DNA of 44,918 nt from JACVRU01 sp040905885 (GTDB taxonomy: Bacteria; Actinomycetota; Thermoleophilia; Gaiellales; Gaiellaceae), in NCBI GenBank assembly GCA_040905885.1, contig JBBDQR010000050.1, positions 1-44,918 of the forward strand, written 5' to 3'. Shown here piece after piece: positions 16,774-24,924 of this stretch. Within the stretch, counting starts at the first letter, position 1. Every line of letters begins with the position of its first letter. Both the position numbers and the translations under genes were made by a program. Below the pieces are notes generated by a model, which searched no databases, was not told the DNA's origin, and worked only from the letters and a program-made list of their open reading frames with translations.

Positions 16774-17517
16774 CTACGCGGCGCGGAGCAGCGGCCGCTC
16801 CCAGGCGCGGTCGAGCGAGTCCGTCAGGAGCACGACGAGCACGCGTTCTCGCAGGCCCCGGTCGCGCTCGAAGGAGGCGCAGGCGGCGGCGATCGCCTCC
16901 CAGGCGCGCGGGTGGCACGCGCACGGCTCGAACGCCGCGAGGCGCCCGACGAGCCGAGCGAGCCGCTTGCGGTGCTTGCGGGCGGCCATATGTTTCGCCT
17001 GGCGCGCGAGAGTGTCGTCGTCGATCGCCGTATCCGCCGCGCCGCTCTCGACGAGGCTCCAGACGTCGCCTGCCTCGAGCACGCAGGCCAGCGTCTCGGC
17101 GGGATCGGCCCGAAGCTCGGGGTCGTGCTCGAGCAGCTCCAGCCAGCGTGAGTCCGGCCGGGCCCGCTCGCCGAGCGCCGCGGTCACGGCGGCGGCGAGG
17201 AAGAGAGGCATCGCAACCTCCGCTCCGGGAACCAGCCGCTCGAAGGCTCGCGCGAGCCGCCTCCGCTCGCGCGGGCCGAGCTGGCCGGCCCCCTCGGCGA
17301 TCACGGCGGGGACCTGCGCGAGATCGTCGAGCCCATCGGCCCAGCGGTCGAACGACCTGGAGCTCGGGCGCAGGTGGGGGAAGTCCTGCGGCAGCGCGAC
17401 CACCCACTCGAGCACCTCACGGGCGTTCCGCTCCTCGTCGCGCGTCGTCCCGCAGCACAGCTTGTGCTTGCGGCCCGAGCCGCAGGGACAGGGCGCGTTG
17501 CGCGGGACGGCGTTCAC
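16774..17517 (-). CDS. SEC-C zinc-motif protein
   Basis: A 247-residue protein beginning with the SEC-C motif CPCGSGRKHKLCCG (residues 10-23), the zinc-binding module found at the C-terminus of SecA and in many stand-alone proteins. The remaining 220 residues are helical and contain another Cys/His cluster (EPCACHPRAW, near 210). No catalytic domain is visible and function is unknown. Start is GTG at 17517, placing the zinc motif at the N-terminus as usual for this group and 8 bases after a TACGCT box; the longer upstream open frame has non-coding character. Confidence 0.8.
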   Translation of the reverse strand: MNAVPRNAPCPCGSGRKHKLCCGTTRDEERNAREVLEWVVALPQDFPHLRPSSRSFDRWADGLDDLAQVPAVIAEGAGQLGPRERRRLARAFERLVPGAEVAMPLFLAAAVTAALGERARPDSRWLELLEHDPELRADPAETLACVLEAGDVWSLVESGAADTAIDDDTLARQAKHMAARKHRKRLARLVGRLAAFEPCACHPRAWEAIAAACASFERDRGLRERVLVVLLTDSLDRAWERPLLRAA

Positions 17518-17525
17518 GGCAGGCG

Positions 17526-17531
17526 AGCGTA
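17526..17531 (-). promoter_or_regulatory. -10 box of the SEC-C gene
   Basis: TACGCT on the minus strand, 8 bases before the GTG at 17517. The rest of 17532-17689 shows no gene I can support. Confidence 0.35.
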
Positions 17532-17689
17532 CGCCGCGCACCGGACGGATCGTTCGTAGAATCCGACCGGGCGCGGGCGCCATGCCCGAACCGAAGAGCG
17601 GGGCCTGGAGACGAAAGCCCCGCCGCGCAGGTTCGCCCCTCGAGGGCCAGAGAGTCGCTTCTCCAGTGGGCGGCACCCGCGCCCCCTCT

Positions 17690-17977
17690 TCAGCTCTCGC
17701 CGTCGAACCTCTTCCGCGTCTCGTCGATGATCTCCCGCGACGCCGCCTGGAGCGGTCGCGCGAGCCGCGCGTGCGTCTCGACCAGGTCGTGAGTGAGCGG
17801 ATATTCGATCTGATCGAGGACGAGAAGGGCCTTCATCGCCTTCTCGGCCGCCTGCTGAGCGAACCAGCACGTCGACCGCGGAGCAAGCTCCGCGTGATCG
17901 TGAAGCGTCTCCGCAGCCCGGAGATCGTTGAACGCGTGTTCGAGCCACTCGCGCGCGAGACGCTCAACCTCGTTCAT
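17690..17977 (-). CDS. HEPN-domain protein, partner of MNT nucleotidyltransferase
   Basis: A 95-residue all-helical protein of the HEPN group. The block AREWLEHAFNDLRAAE, the CWFAQQAAEKAMKALL helix and TSxD-like YPLTHDLVETH are typical of the HEPN halves of MNT/HEPN modules. In such modules HEPN is usually the RNase-like toxin and MNT the antitoxin that modifies it; here a canonical RxxxxH catalytic motif is not obvious. It overlaps the MNT gene by 14 bases, so the pair is one operon. Confidence 0.85.
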   Translation of the reverse strand: MNEVERLAREWLEHAFNDLRAAETLHDHAELAPRSTCWFAQQAAEKAMKALLVLDQIEYPLTHDLVETHARLARPLQAASREIIDETRKRFDGES

Positions 17978-18290
17978 AGACGACGCGGCCCTCGCGCAGT
18001 GCGGGACGCAGCACGGTCCCGATGAGATCGCCCCTCCGCTCGATCTCCTCGGGGGAGGTCACGAAGATGTCCGGCCTGCCCGGCACATCTCGTAGCTCGT
18101 CGAGCATGGCGAAGACCTCCCGGCGCCCCTCGCTCACCTCCGGCAAGACGACGAGGAGATCCACGTCGCTGTAAGGCCCCGCTTCCCCGCGCGCGTGCGA
18201 GCCGAAGACGATGATCTTGTCCGGGTCGAACCCACGCACGAGGCGCTCGACGATCTCGGGGATCCACTCCTCGATCGCGGTCGTGACCAT
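17964..18290 (-). CDS. MNT-type nucleotidyltransferase antitoxin
   Basis: A 108-residue minimal nucleotidyltransferase. The signature GSHARGEAGPYSDVDLLVV (about residues 30-48) contains the GS loop and the DxD metal-binding pair; a third acid may be the Asp in GRPDIFV (about 73). Enzymes of this class transfer AMP to the HEPN partner and so block its toxicity; that activity is inferred for this protein. The ATG at 18290 sits 7 bases after TACCCT, again a leaderless layout. Confidence 0.88.
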   Translation of the reverse strand: MVTTAIEEWIPEIVERLVRGFDPDKIIVFGSHARGEAGPYSDVDLLVVLPEVSEGRREVFAMLDELRDVPGRPDIFVTSPEEIERRGDLIGTVLRPALREGRVVYERG

Positions 18291-18297
18291 GGCCTCA

Positions 18298-18303
18298 AGG
18301 GTA
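18298..18303 (-). promoter_or_regulatory. -10 box of the MNT/HEPN operon
   Basis: TACCCT on the minus strand, 7 bases before the MNT ATG. No clear -35. Confidence 0.35.
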
Positions 18304-18350
18304 CGCTCTCGACCGGGTGAACGGCCGGGGGCGAGCGGCGTGACATCACG

Positions 18351-18506
18351 CTACTCCTCGTTACGCCACCAGTCCCGCAGCCGCTCCCAGTTGCCCGCGA
18401 CGAGGCCGGCCCGTTCCTCGTGCTCGCCTTCGTCCGGCAAGCTCAGGAGCCAGAGCAGCACGACCAGAAGCGCGACGAACGCAATCACGGAGAGGGCGAT
18501 CGTCAT
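18351..18506 (-). CDS. 51-residue membrane protein coupled to the nuclease/helicase
   Basis: A small protein with one strong membrane helix (residues 2-23, IALSVIAFVALLVVLLWLL) and a charged, tryptophan-containing cytoplasmic tail ending in RDWWRNEE. Its ATG overlaps the stop of the preceding 1090-residue nuclease/helicase as ATGA, so its translation is likely to depend on ribosomes finishing that gene. Function is unknown. Small membrane partners are unusual for Dna2-type enzymes, so it may simply be a tightly packed housekeeping gene. Confidence 0.65.
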   Translation of the reverse strand: MTIALSVIAFVALLVVLLWLLSLPDEGEHEERAGLVAGNWERLRDWWRNEE

Positions 18507-21500
18507 CGCGCGAGCTCCGCGAAGAGGCAGAGCGCGTTCGCCATCCGCATCTGCTCGATCGAGTTGCACGCCACCTCGAGCAGGCGCGGGCTCGCCACGA
18601 CGTAGGCGAGGCATCTCGCCCGCGACACGGCCACGTTCAGCCGGTGCCGCGAGAAGAGGAAGTCGAGGTTCCGCGGCACGTCGTCGCCCGTCGACGTCGC
18701 CATCGAGAAGAAGACGACGGCGGCCTCCTGCCCCTGGAACTTGTCCACCGTCCCCACCGGCAGCCCCTCCGGCAGCACCTCCCGGAGCAGCCCCACCTGC
18801 TCGTTGTAGGGCGCCACGACCATCACGTCCTGGATCCGCAGCGGCCGCGTGACGCCGCGGGCGTCCGTCCACTCGCTGCCGAGCAGCCGCCGCACCTCCG
18901 CGAGGATCGCCTCCGCCTCCTCCGGCGACGAGCGCCGGTTCCCGACGTGCTCGACCGGCAGGAAGCGGAGCCCCGTCCCGAAGGCCGTCCCCTGCCGCTC
19001 GCAGCCCGCCGCCGACGCCAGCCGCGACTCGTAGAAGGCGTCGGAGACGAACCGGCAGACGTCAGGATGCATGCGGTAGGTGTGCTCGAGGAAGAGGCCG
19101 CGGTCCTCCGGGATCGTCTGCGCGTCGCCGAGCAGGTGCTCGAGCACCGAGACGCCCGACCCCTCCGGGTGCGTGCCCTGGACGACCTGCGCGAGCTGGA
19201 GCGGGTCGCCGAGCAGCACCAGCGTCCGCGCGGCCGTCCCCATCGCCAGCGCGTCCGCGAGCGAGACCTGGCCGGCCTCGTCGACGAACAGGTAGTCGAG
19301 CGTCTGGTCGAGCTCGGGCCGTGCGTGCAGCCAGGCCGTCCCGGCGACCAGCCCCACCTCCGGATCGGTGAAGCCGTCGCTCGCGGTGGTGATGAACGGT
19401 CCCTCGTAGTGCGACTCGCCGCCCTCCTCGCCCCGCTTCAGCCCGCGGAAGGCGACGCCCGCCTCGCGCGCCGCCCGCTCGACCTCGCGCAGGAGGTTGT
19501 GGATCGCCTTGTGGCTCGTCGCCGAGACGCCGACCCGCTTGCGCTGGCCGAGCAGGTGGACGATCAGCCGCGCGCCCGTGTACGTCTTGCCGGAGCCGGG
19601 CGGCCCCTGGACGAAGAGGTGACGGCCCTCGACGCGCTCGACCAGCCGCTTCGCCTCGTCGAGCGTCGGCACCTGGACGCGCTCGCCCCCGAGCGGCGGC
19701 ACCCGGCGGAGGACGTCCTCGAGCGCCGGGTAGCGGCCGTCGCCGGCGACGAGCGAGCGCGCCAGGCGGACGAGCGCGTCGCGCTGGACGCGCGTGTCGA
19801 ACGGGCCGCCCGGGATCAGCGCCCGCGGGAGCGGCCGTTCGGCCACCTGCGGCCCCCGGTGGAGCGTCAGCGTGCCGGCGACGTCGTCGAGCTCCGCGAT
19901 CGTGCCCGTCCCCTTGCCCGTGACGGGGTCGATCACGCCGTCGCCGGGCTCGAGCTTGTGCTGCTGCAGCGGGAAGCGGAACGCGTAGGTCCGCTCCGCG
20001 ACCTCGCCGACGAGCTCGAGCCCGCCGATCGCCTCGGCGTCCTCGACCAGCTCCTCGGAGGTCCGCTCCAGCCGGTCGAAGAACGCCCACCAGACCGGCT
20101 TCGCCTCGCGGCGGTGGTACTCGAGCAGGTGGCCGGCGAGCCGCAGCGCGTCGTCGCCGCGGTCGAGCAGCTCGGCGCGGAGCCGCTCCCGCTCCTCCTT
20201 CGCCTCCACCTCCTCCTCGGCGGGCTCGCGCGCCTCGGGCGGCTCGCGCCACTCGATCGCCGTCCCCCACTCCGCCTCCGCCTCGGCCTTGCGCTCGAGC
20301 AGCCACTGCCGCAGCAGGTGGGTCGAGAGGCAGTCCTCCTCGTTGTACTCCTCGATCCCGCGCAGGATCGCGTCGTCGCGCTGCTCGCGCCAGCGCTCGT
20401 AGAGGAGGATCGAGTCGTCGCCGGCGCGCAGCTCGGCCTCGCGCTGCATGTAGAACTGCTCGACGTTCTTGAGCGAGTAGCGGGGGTGCGAGATGCGCAG
20501 CCCCTGGCGGACGACGGCGAAGAGGTCGACGAGCACCTCCCGGCGGAGCAGGTCGTCGACCGCCTCCTCGCGGGTGCCGTAGGCGCCCATCAGGCGCTTG
20601 AGCACCGAGGGCTCGTAGGAGGCGTAGTGGTAGACGTGCAGCTCGGGGTCCTGCTCGAGGCGGGCGTGGACGAAGTCGACGAGCTGCTCGAAGGCGCGCC
20701 GCTCCTCCTCGTGGTCGTGGGCCCAGAAGGCGCGGAAGCGCGGCTCGCCGCCCTCCAGCCAGAGGATCCCGAACAGGTACTCGAGGCCGCGGCCCGGCTC
20801 GAAGAACGGGTCGCCCTCGATGTCGAAGAAGAGATCGCCCGGCGAGGGCTTCGGCAGCAGCGCGAGGCCGCGCTCGGGCTCGGGCGCGAGCGGCCTGGCA
20901 CGGTGCGCGCCCGTCCGGCGGTGCCCGAGCTGGAGCGCCGCCTGGTCGCGGAGCTTGTCGAAGGTCGTGGCCGCCATGCGCGCGACCTCCGTCTCGGGCG
21001 GCGCGTCGCCGAGCGCCTCGAGCGTCTCGATGCCGGCGGTGCCCAGCCGGACGATCTGGTCGCGCCGGATCCCCGCCACCCGGACGAGGTGGTCGCGCTC
21101 GTCCCACCAGGCCTCGCAGAGCTCGCGGAAGCCGCAGATCGAGCAGTGGGCGCACGGGTACGGCTCGGTCGCGCGCGGCTCGGCGACCGCGTCGAGGAAG
21201 CGGGCGCGGACGCGCCGGTAGTAGGCGCCGAAGTCCTGCGGCCGGAAGGAGGCCGTCTCGCCGCTGCCGAGGACGACGTGCATCCGCTCCGGCTCGCGCC
21301 CCTGGATGCGGGCGATCTGCTCGCTGTAGAAGCAGAGCTGGAGGACGAAGTACGGCTTCGGGTGCCGCGCGAGCTTCGTGTCGACCGCCTCGTACCCGCC
21401 GTCGGGCTGCCGGACGAGGAAGTCGGCGAGCCCGCGCCAGCGGCCGTCGACGAAGGCGCCCTGGTAGATCACCTCGCGCCCGGCGCGCACCGCCTCCTCG

Positions 21501-21775
21501 GTCTCCCGGGCGGCGCGCTCCCAGTCCCACTCGCCTGCGGGGCCGTCGAGCTCGATCTCGACGATGTCGCGCCGCTCGGCGCGGAGCCGCGCGAGGTAGG
21601 CGCGCTCGTGCTCGTCGCCCTTGAGCCGGATGAGGTCGCCCTGCGGGTCGTCCCGCTCCGGCCGCGCGAGCTCGCCGTGGGCGACCTGCCGCTCGAGCTG
21701 GGTCAGGTGCTCGCAGGCGAGGTAGGCCGTCAGGTCGGACGGCGAGAGCGAGAGCGTGCCGCTTGAGAGGCGCAT
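18503..21775 (-). CDS. TM0106-type RecB-like nuclease fused to SF1B (Dna2-like) helicase
   Basis: A 1090-residue DNA-processing enzyme. The N-terminal RecB/Cas4-like nuclease has AVDTKLA (about 145) and a cysteine cluster CAHCSICGFRELC (about 208-220) that could hold an iron-sulfur cluster. A middle RNase H-like domain begins DLFFDIEGDPFF (about 315) and ends YNEEDCLSTHLL. The C-terminal helicase shows Walker A GPPGSGKT (about 732), DEAGQ (about 833), GDPLQLAQV, EHTYRMHPDV, DKFQGQEA and HRLNVAVSRA. TM0106-family proteins are presumed to act in DNA repair or end processing; the biochemical role is not settled. Start is ATG 21775. It is a full-length, unbroken gene. Confidence 0.9.
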   Translation of the reverse strand: MRLSSGTLSLSPSDLTAYLACEHLTQLERQVAHGELARPERDDPQGDLIRLKGDEHERAYLARLRAERRDIVEIELDGPAGEWDWERAARETEEAVRAGREVIYQGAFVDGRWRGLADFLVRQPDGGYEAVDTKLARHPKPYFVLQLCFYSEQIARIQGREPERMHVVLGSGETASFRPQDFGAYYRRVRARFLDAVAEPRATEPYPCAHCSICGFRELCEAWWDERDHLVRVAGIRRDQIVRLGTAGIETLEALGDAPPETEVARMAATTFDKLRDQAALQLGHRRTGAHRARPLAPEPERGLALLPKPSPGDLFFDIEGDPFFEPGRGLEYLFGILWLEGGEPRFRAFWAHDHEEERRAFEQLVDFVHARLEQDPELHVYHYASYEPSVLKRLMGAYGTREEAVDDLLRREVLVDLFAVVRQGLRISHPRYSLKNVEQFYMQREAELRAGDDSILLYERWREQRDDAILRGIEEYNEEDCLSTHLLRQWLLERKAEAEAEWGTAIEWREPPEAREPAEEEVEAKEERERLRAELLDRGDDALRLAGHLLEYHRREAKPVWWAFFDRLERTSEELVEDAEAIGGLELVGEVAERTYAFRFPLQQHKLEPGDGVIDPVTGKGTGTIAELDDVAGTLTLHRGPQVAERPLPRALIPGGPFDTRVQRDALVRLARSLVAGDGRYPALEDVLRRVPPLGGERVQVPTLDEAKRLVERVEGRHLFVQGPPGSGKTYTGARLIVHLLGQRKRVGVSATSHKAIHNLLREVERAAREAGVAFRGLKRGEEGGESHYEGPFITTASDGFTDPEVGLVAGTAWLHARPELDQTLDYLFVDEAGQVSLADALAMGTAARTLVLLGDPLQLAQVVQGTHPEGSGVSVLEHLLGDAQTIPEDRGLFLEHTYRMHPDVCRFVSDAFYESRLASAAGCERQGTAFGTGLRFLPVEHVGNRRSSPEEAEAILAEVRRLLGSEWTDARGVTRPLRIQDVMVVAPYNEQVGLLREVLPEGLPVGTVDKFQGQEAAVVFFSMATSTGDDVPRNLDFLFSRHRLNVAVSRARCLAYVVASPRLLEVACNSIEQMRMANALCLFAELAR

Positions 21776-21898
21776 CCGTTCATTCTCCCTGCTCGCGACT
21801 GGCCCTTGAAACGGCGGGCGCTACAGGTGCTGCGGCGGCACGCGCGGGTTCGGAGGTGCCAGGCGTCGGTCAGGTCACGACACCGAAGTGGCGTAGGG

Positions 21899-21927
21899 TT
21901 GCATCGCGCCTCGCCGGCGGTTACTTT
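21899..21927 (+). promoter_or_regulatory. Promoter of the kinase gene
   Basis: TTGCAT, a 17-base spacer and TACTTT precede the ATG at 21937 by 9 bases, giving a nearly leaderless message. It lies at the edge where base composition becomes less GC-rich. Confidence 0.5.
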
Positions 21928-21936
21928 GGGCAACAC

Positions 21937-22791
21937 ATGGTCTTCGACCCATGGAACAGCCCTGTATTGGGCCCCGATCTAATCGCCGAAGGTCTTGGAG
22001 CCTTCGACGAGTTGGAGTTCTTGGGTCGCGGCACGTTTGGAGAGAGCTACCGGGCCCTCCGCGACGACGATGAGTACTGCCTAAAGGTTGTCTTCTACCC
22101 AGACCTGCCGGAACACCTGTGGGAGCGTGAGATCGCTGCGCTGCGCCGAGTCGACCATCCGAACGTTGTCGGCTTCCGAACCTCCGGACGAACGGAGATC
22201 CAAGGCAAGGCGTATCCGTACCTCGAGTGCGACTACGTCAATGGCGGCACCGTCAAGCAACGGATAGACGAAAGCAGAAGAGCGACAACGCCCGCGGAGA
22301 CGCGCGGATTGCTGACGGGGCTTCTAGCCGGCGTCGCCGAGATCCACGATCTCGGCGTCCTGCACCGTGACATCAAGCCTGCGAATACCGCGCTTCGCGA
22401 CGGTGACTGGGGTCAGCCGGTCTTGCTTGACTTCGGCCTCGCACGTGTGCTCGACATGTCGTCGCATACCGAGTATCCCGCGCGCATCGGAACAGAGGCA
22501 TACATGGCGCCTGAGCAACTCCGGGGCCAGCAGGCCCGTAGACGCAGCGACATATTCTCGCTGGCTGTCGTCACGTATGAGGCCGGGACCGGCCAGCACC
22601 CATTCTTCGAACCAGGAATGAGCTTGCAGTCCCTGCACGACCGGATACAAGGTCAGCCCCCCGAGGACCCGCGCCGACTCTCTGACGCATTCGACGATCA
22701 AACAACAGAGGTAGTTCTCAGACTGCTGTCGTATCGCGCCTACGAACGTCTCGGGATCACGGACGCGTTTCGCGACCTGGAGGGCGATTGA
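21937..22791 (+). CDS. Cytosolic Ser/Thr protein kinase
   Basis: A 284-residue Hanks-type kinase with all core elements: glycine loop GRGTFGESY (30-38), lysine 50 in LKVV, Glu about 65, catalytic loop HRDIKPAN (143-150), DFG (165-167) and the APE of YMAPEQ (191-193). The domain fills the whole protein; there is no membrane helix and no PASTA repeat, unlike housekeeping PknB kinases. Codon use is visibly less GC-rich than upstream genes, which suggests acquisition. The next gene begins inside its stop (TGATG), so the two are translationally coupled. Kinases of this type serve as triggers in several phage-defence systems; that role here is inference from the neighbourhood. Start chosen by promoter position; an upstream in-frame ATG at 21763 overlaps the divergent gene. 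Confidence 0.92.
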   Translation: MVFDPWNSPVLGPDLIAEGLGAFDELEFLGRGTFGESYRALRDDDEYCLKVVFYPDLPEHLWEREIAALRRVDHPNVVGFRTSGRTEIQGKAYPYLECDYVNGGTVKQRIDESRRATTPAETRGLLTGLLAGVAEIHDLGVLHRDIKPANTALRDGDWGQPVLLDFGLARVLDMSSHTEYPARIGTEAYMAPEQLRGQQARRRSDIFSLAVVTYEAGTGQHPFFEPGMSLQSLHDRIQGQPPEDPRRLSDAFDDQTTEVVLRLLSYRAYERLGITDAFRDLEGD

Positions 22792-23936
22792 TGCCGAGTC
22801 GGGGTCCTGTGTTCCTTGCACACCAGGGTGCCCAATCGCCGAGCATCCTCGAGGGTTTCCTCGAGACGGCAGCAGCCGAATACCCGGATTGGCCAGTTGC
22901 CGCCACCGTTTTTCTCCCTCGCTACGCACCAACGACCTCGGCAGACATCGTTTCCCGCTTCCAATCGGGCGCTCGCTATGTCTTGGCTGATCCGGAAACC
23001 CATCGGATGCTCGATCCGTTCGCTGACCGCGGAAGAGGTCGCCATCACATCGGCTATCTTCAGGAGAGCGATCCGCGAGCGAACCGTCAACGCTTCGTAG
23101 ATGCAGTCTTGAGAGCGCAGGTTGACGCAGGAGCAGACGCCGTCATCTCCCCGTGGCTTACGCACGGAACACTGCGCACTTCCACCCATTTGCGCGCAAC
23201 CCTGCGGTTCGCAGAACTCGCGGTTGAAAACCAAATGGTCGGAGATCGCGAGGTTCTCTTCGGCGTTGCAGTCACCGAGAACATCGTTGCCGATGACGAG
23301 GAGCGGGGGGAATTGATCGATGATCTCGTCGATCTGCCGAACGGAAACATCTATCTCCGGATCCAGGTGACGCCGCCGACGTCTTTCGGCCAATACGCGA
23401 CGCGACCAGTGCTGCTTGGTATGAGGGAGATTGCGCGCGCACTTGAGGCTAACGGTCGTCGGGTGATCTATCCCCAGATGGGGCTTGCGGGATGGCTAGC
23501 GCTCCCGGATGGCGGTCTCGGATTCGGTTCAGGTATCAGCGCATCGATGCAACGCTTTGTCGCCCCCACGAGCGGGTTTGGGCGACCTCTTGAGTGGTAC
23601 TTCTTGCCCCAGCTCCTTGGCTTCGTGCTTCGTAGCGAGGTCCCCGACATCTCGGCGATCGATGGCTACGAGGCCTGTCAGTGTCCCTATTGCGAAAATC
23701 TCGAGTTCGGTGTCGGTGCAGGATGGGTGCGAGACGATGCTGGTTTGCATTACTTATGGTGGTGCGCAAGGCTCGCACATGAGGTCACCGACGCGGCAAA
23801 CCCTCCTGCGGCCCTGCGAGATCAGCTAGAAGCCTCAAGAGAATTTTGGAATGCGATTCAGGGAAGCCAGGTTCTATTGGACGAGCGATCAGTGCCGCGG
23901 CATTTGGCAGTCTGGTCTGCGGCAACGACCGCGTGA
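22791..23936 (+). CDS. TIM-barrel-like protein with TGT-like CxCxxC knuckle
   Basis: A 381-residue protein without an obvious named family. Alternating short hydrophobic strands and helices (for example GPVFLAHQGA, ARYVLADPE, GADAVISPW, EVLFGVAVTE, GNIYLRIQV, RRVIYPQMGLAG) suggest a TIM barrel. Near the end, YEACQCPYCENL (Cys 296, 298, 301) followed by His 320 and His 330 in LHYLWWCARLAH recalls the zinc site and HHL helix of tRNA-guanine transglycosylases and their DNA-modifying relatives (DpdA). The usual DSGGFQ active-site motif is not visible, so catalysis as a transglycosylase is doubtful. It is coupled to the kinase gene by a TGATG overlap and could be its substrate or effector. Lower GC3 like the kinase. 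Confidence 0.6.
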   Translation: MPSRGPVFLAHQGAQSPSILEGFLETAAAEYPDWPVAATVFLPRYAPTTSADIVSRFQSGARYVLADPETHRMLDPFADRGRGRHHIGYLQESDPRANRQRFVDAVLRAQVDAGADAVISPWLTHGTLRTSTHLRATLRFAELAVENQMVGDREVLFGVAVTENIVADDEERGELIDDLVDLPNGNIYLRIQVTPPTSFGQYATRPVLLGMREIARALEANGRRVIYPQMGLAGWLALPDGGLGFGSGISASMQRFVAPTSGFGRPLEWYFLPQLLGFVLRSEVPDISAIDGYEACQCPYCENLEFGVGAGWVRDDAGLHYLWWCARLAHEVTDAANPPAALRDQLEASREFWNAIQGSQVLLDERSVPRHLAVWSAATTA

Positions 23937-24663
23937 CGCCCTGGAGCCTCAACCACAGCTGCTCTCCGGCGAATGCGAATGAATTCGGGTCGAACCCTCG
24001 GCTACCGCGCGCTCGAAGGATACTGAGCACCTCATCGGGTTGGCGTACGGCTAAGAGCCCGGTTCCGCTCGCTCGGAAGTACGCTGCGGCGCTCTCGAAA
24101 CGAGCAGCATAGGCCGCGTCGAACGCGACATAGCACTCCTGAGCGAAGGCACGGTGCGAGCGCGCCTGCACGAGAGCACGACGCCAGTCACGCAGCTTCG
24201 CTTCAACGGCGATCAGCCGATTGAACAGCTTGTAGCGGGTCCGTAATCTCCGGAAGCCCCGGGCACCGTGCTGCGAGACATAACCGAGGTCCTCCAATCG
24301 CCGCAGAAGGCGACGCGCCGCATCATCGGTGTGCCCAATCGCGGCGGACACCGTCGAGACCCTCGTCGGTCGATCCTGTCTCAAGAGCGCAAGAGTGCGC
24401 AGCTCGCTAGCTGTTAATGACTTCCACTGCTCGGCCCGGATCCGGGCCTGAAACTCATCGAGGTTGACACGCGCTGCAAGAAGATCGGGTATCCGCGTCC
24501 CGACCAGATGCTCGTCGATAACAAGCCAATGACCGCCGCTGTGGGACACGGAGTCGAGAAGCCACTCCCGGGCGACAGGCACTAGCTCGGCCTCCGATCT
24601 GAAGGATGCCCGCGCAGTTTGGGTCGATTGACGCTGACCTGCGACGTTCTTGGAGGAGGCCAC
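23785..24663 (-). CDS. PD-(D/E)XK-like protein with inserted winged helix
   Basis: A 292-residue protein. RSEAELVP (22-29), GTRIPDLLA with Asp 60 and IAVEAKLRDW with Glu 154/Lys 156 make a credible E...PD...ExK nuclease-fold set. Between them (about 85-135) is a winged helix-turn-helix (ELRTLALLRQDRPTRVSTVSAAIG...RRLEDLGYV). This split architecture is seen in proteins annotated as regulators of unknown function. It may bind DNA and cut it or sense it. The C-terminal 50 residues overlap the convergent TIM-barrel gene by 152 bases. The start is uncertain: GTG 24663 is chosen because upstream codons look non-coding; the open frame extends to 24909. Its promoter was not identified. Confidence 0.62.
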   Translation of the reverse strand: MASSKNVAGQRQSTQTARASFRSEAELVPVAREWLLDSVSHSGGHWLVIDEHLVGTRIPDLLAARVNLDEFQARIRAEQWKSLTASELRTLALLRQDRPTRVSTVSAAIGHTDDAARRLLRRLEDLGYVSQHGARGFRRLRTRYKLFNRLIAVEAKLRDWRRALVQARSHRAFAQECYVAFDAAYAARFESAAAYFRASGTGLLAVRQPDEVLSILRARGSRGFDPNSFAFAGEQLWLRLQGVTRSLPQTRLPNAAALIARPIEPGFPESHSKILLRLLADLAGPQEGLPRR

Positions 24664-24756
24664 TGTGGCGATCGTAGTCGGGCGTGGGTCACGCTTCGGC
24701 GCACTAAGTTGCACGCCCAGAGCGGGGCACAGGGCGAGTCTTCCATTGCCGTCACG

Positions 24757-24785
24757 TTGGCCGACGCCGAGAGGCGTTCTAGTCT
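24757..24785 (+). promoter_or_regulatory. Promoter of the methylase/helicase operon
   Basis: TTGGCC, a 17-base spacer and TAGTCT. Transcription would begin near 24792, giving a leader of about 13 bases to the ATG at 24805. The spacer contains GACGCC/GGCGTT, an imperfect inverted repeat that might bind a regulator. Confidence 0.5.
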
Positions 24786-24804
24786 GTACGCATAACTCTC
24801 CCAA

Positions 24805-24924
24805 ATGAGGCGGGCTCTTCCCTGGAACCCTCGTCGATACAACCGGAACTGACTCGCGCCCTCGCAGAGGCGCTCGGCCGAGAGGCGAGTATCCCCGCGG
24901 AGCGAGCACTCGGCGGCGGAGTGA
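24805..24924 (+). CDS. 39-residue leader protein of the methylase operon
   Basis: A short open frame with ATG start and GC3-rich codons in its second half. The product (beginning MRRALPWNPRRYQPE, ending ASEHSAAE) is basic first and acidic last, with a helical middle. Its stop overlaps the GTG of the methylase as GTGA, the same 4-base overlap found between all following genes of this operon, which is the main support for it being real. No family is recognised. It may be a translated leader, or the tail of a gene cut when the kinase block inserted upstream. Confidence 0.5.

Noticed and set aside
18644..21766. 1040-codon open frame opposite the TM0106 nuclease-helicase
   Set aside because: No motif or hydrophobic pattern; mirrors a gene with all expected catalytic motifs on the other strand.
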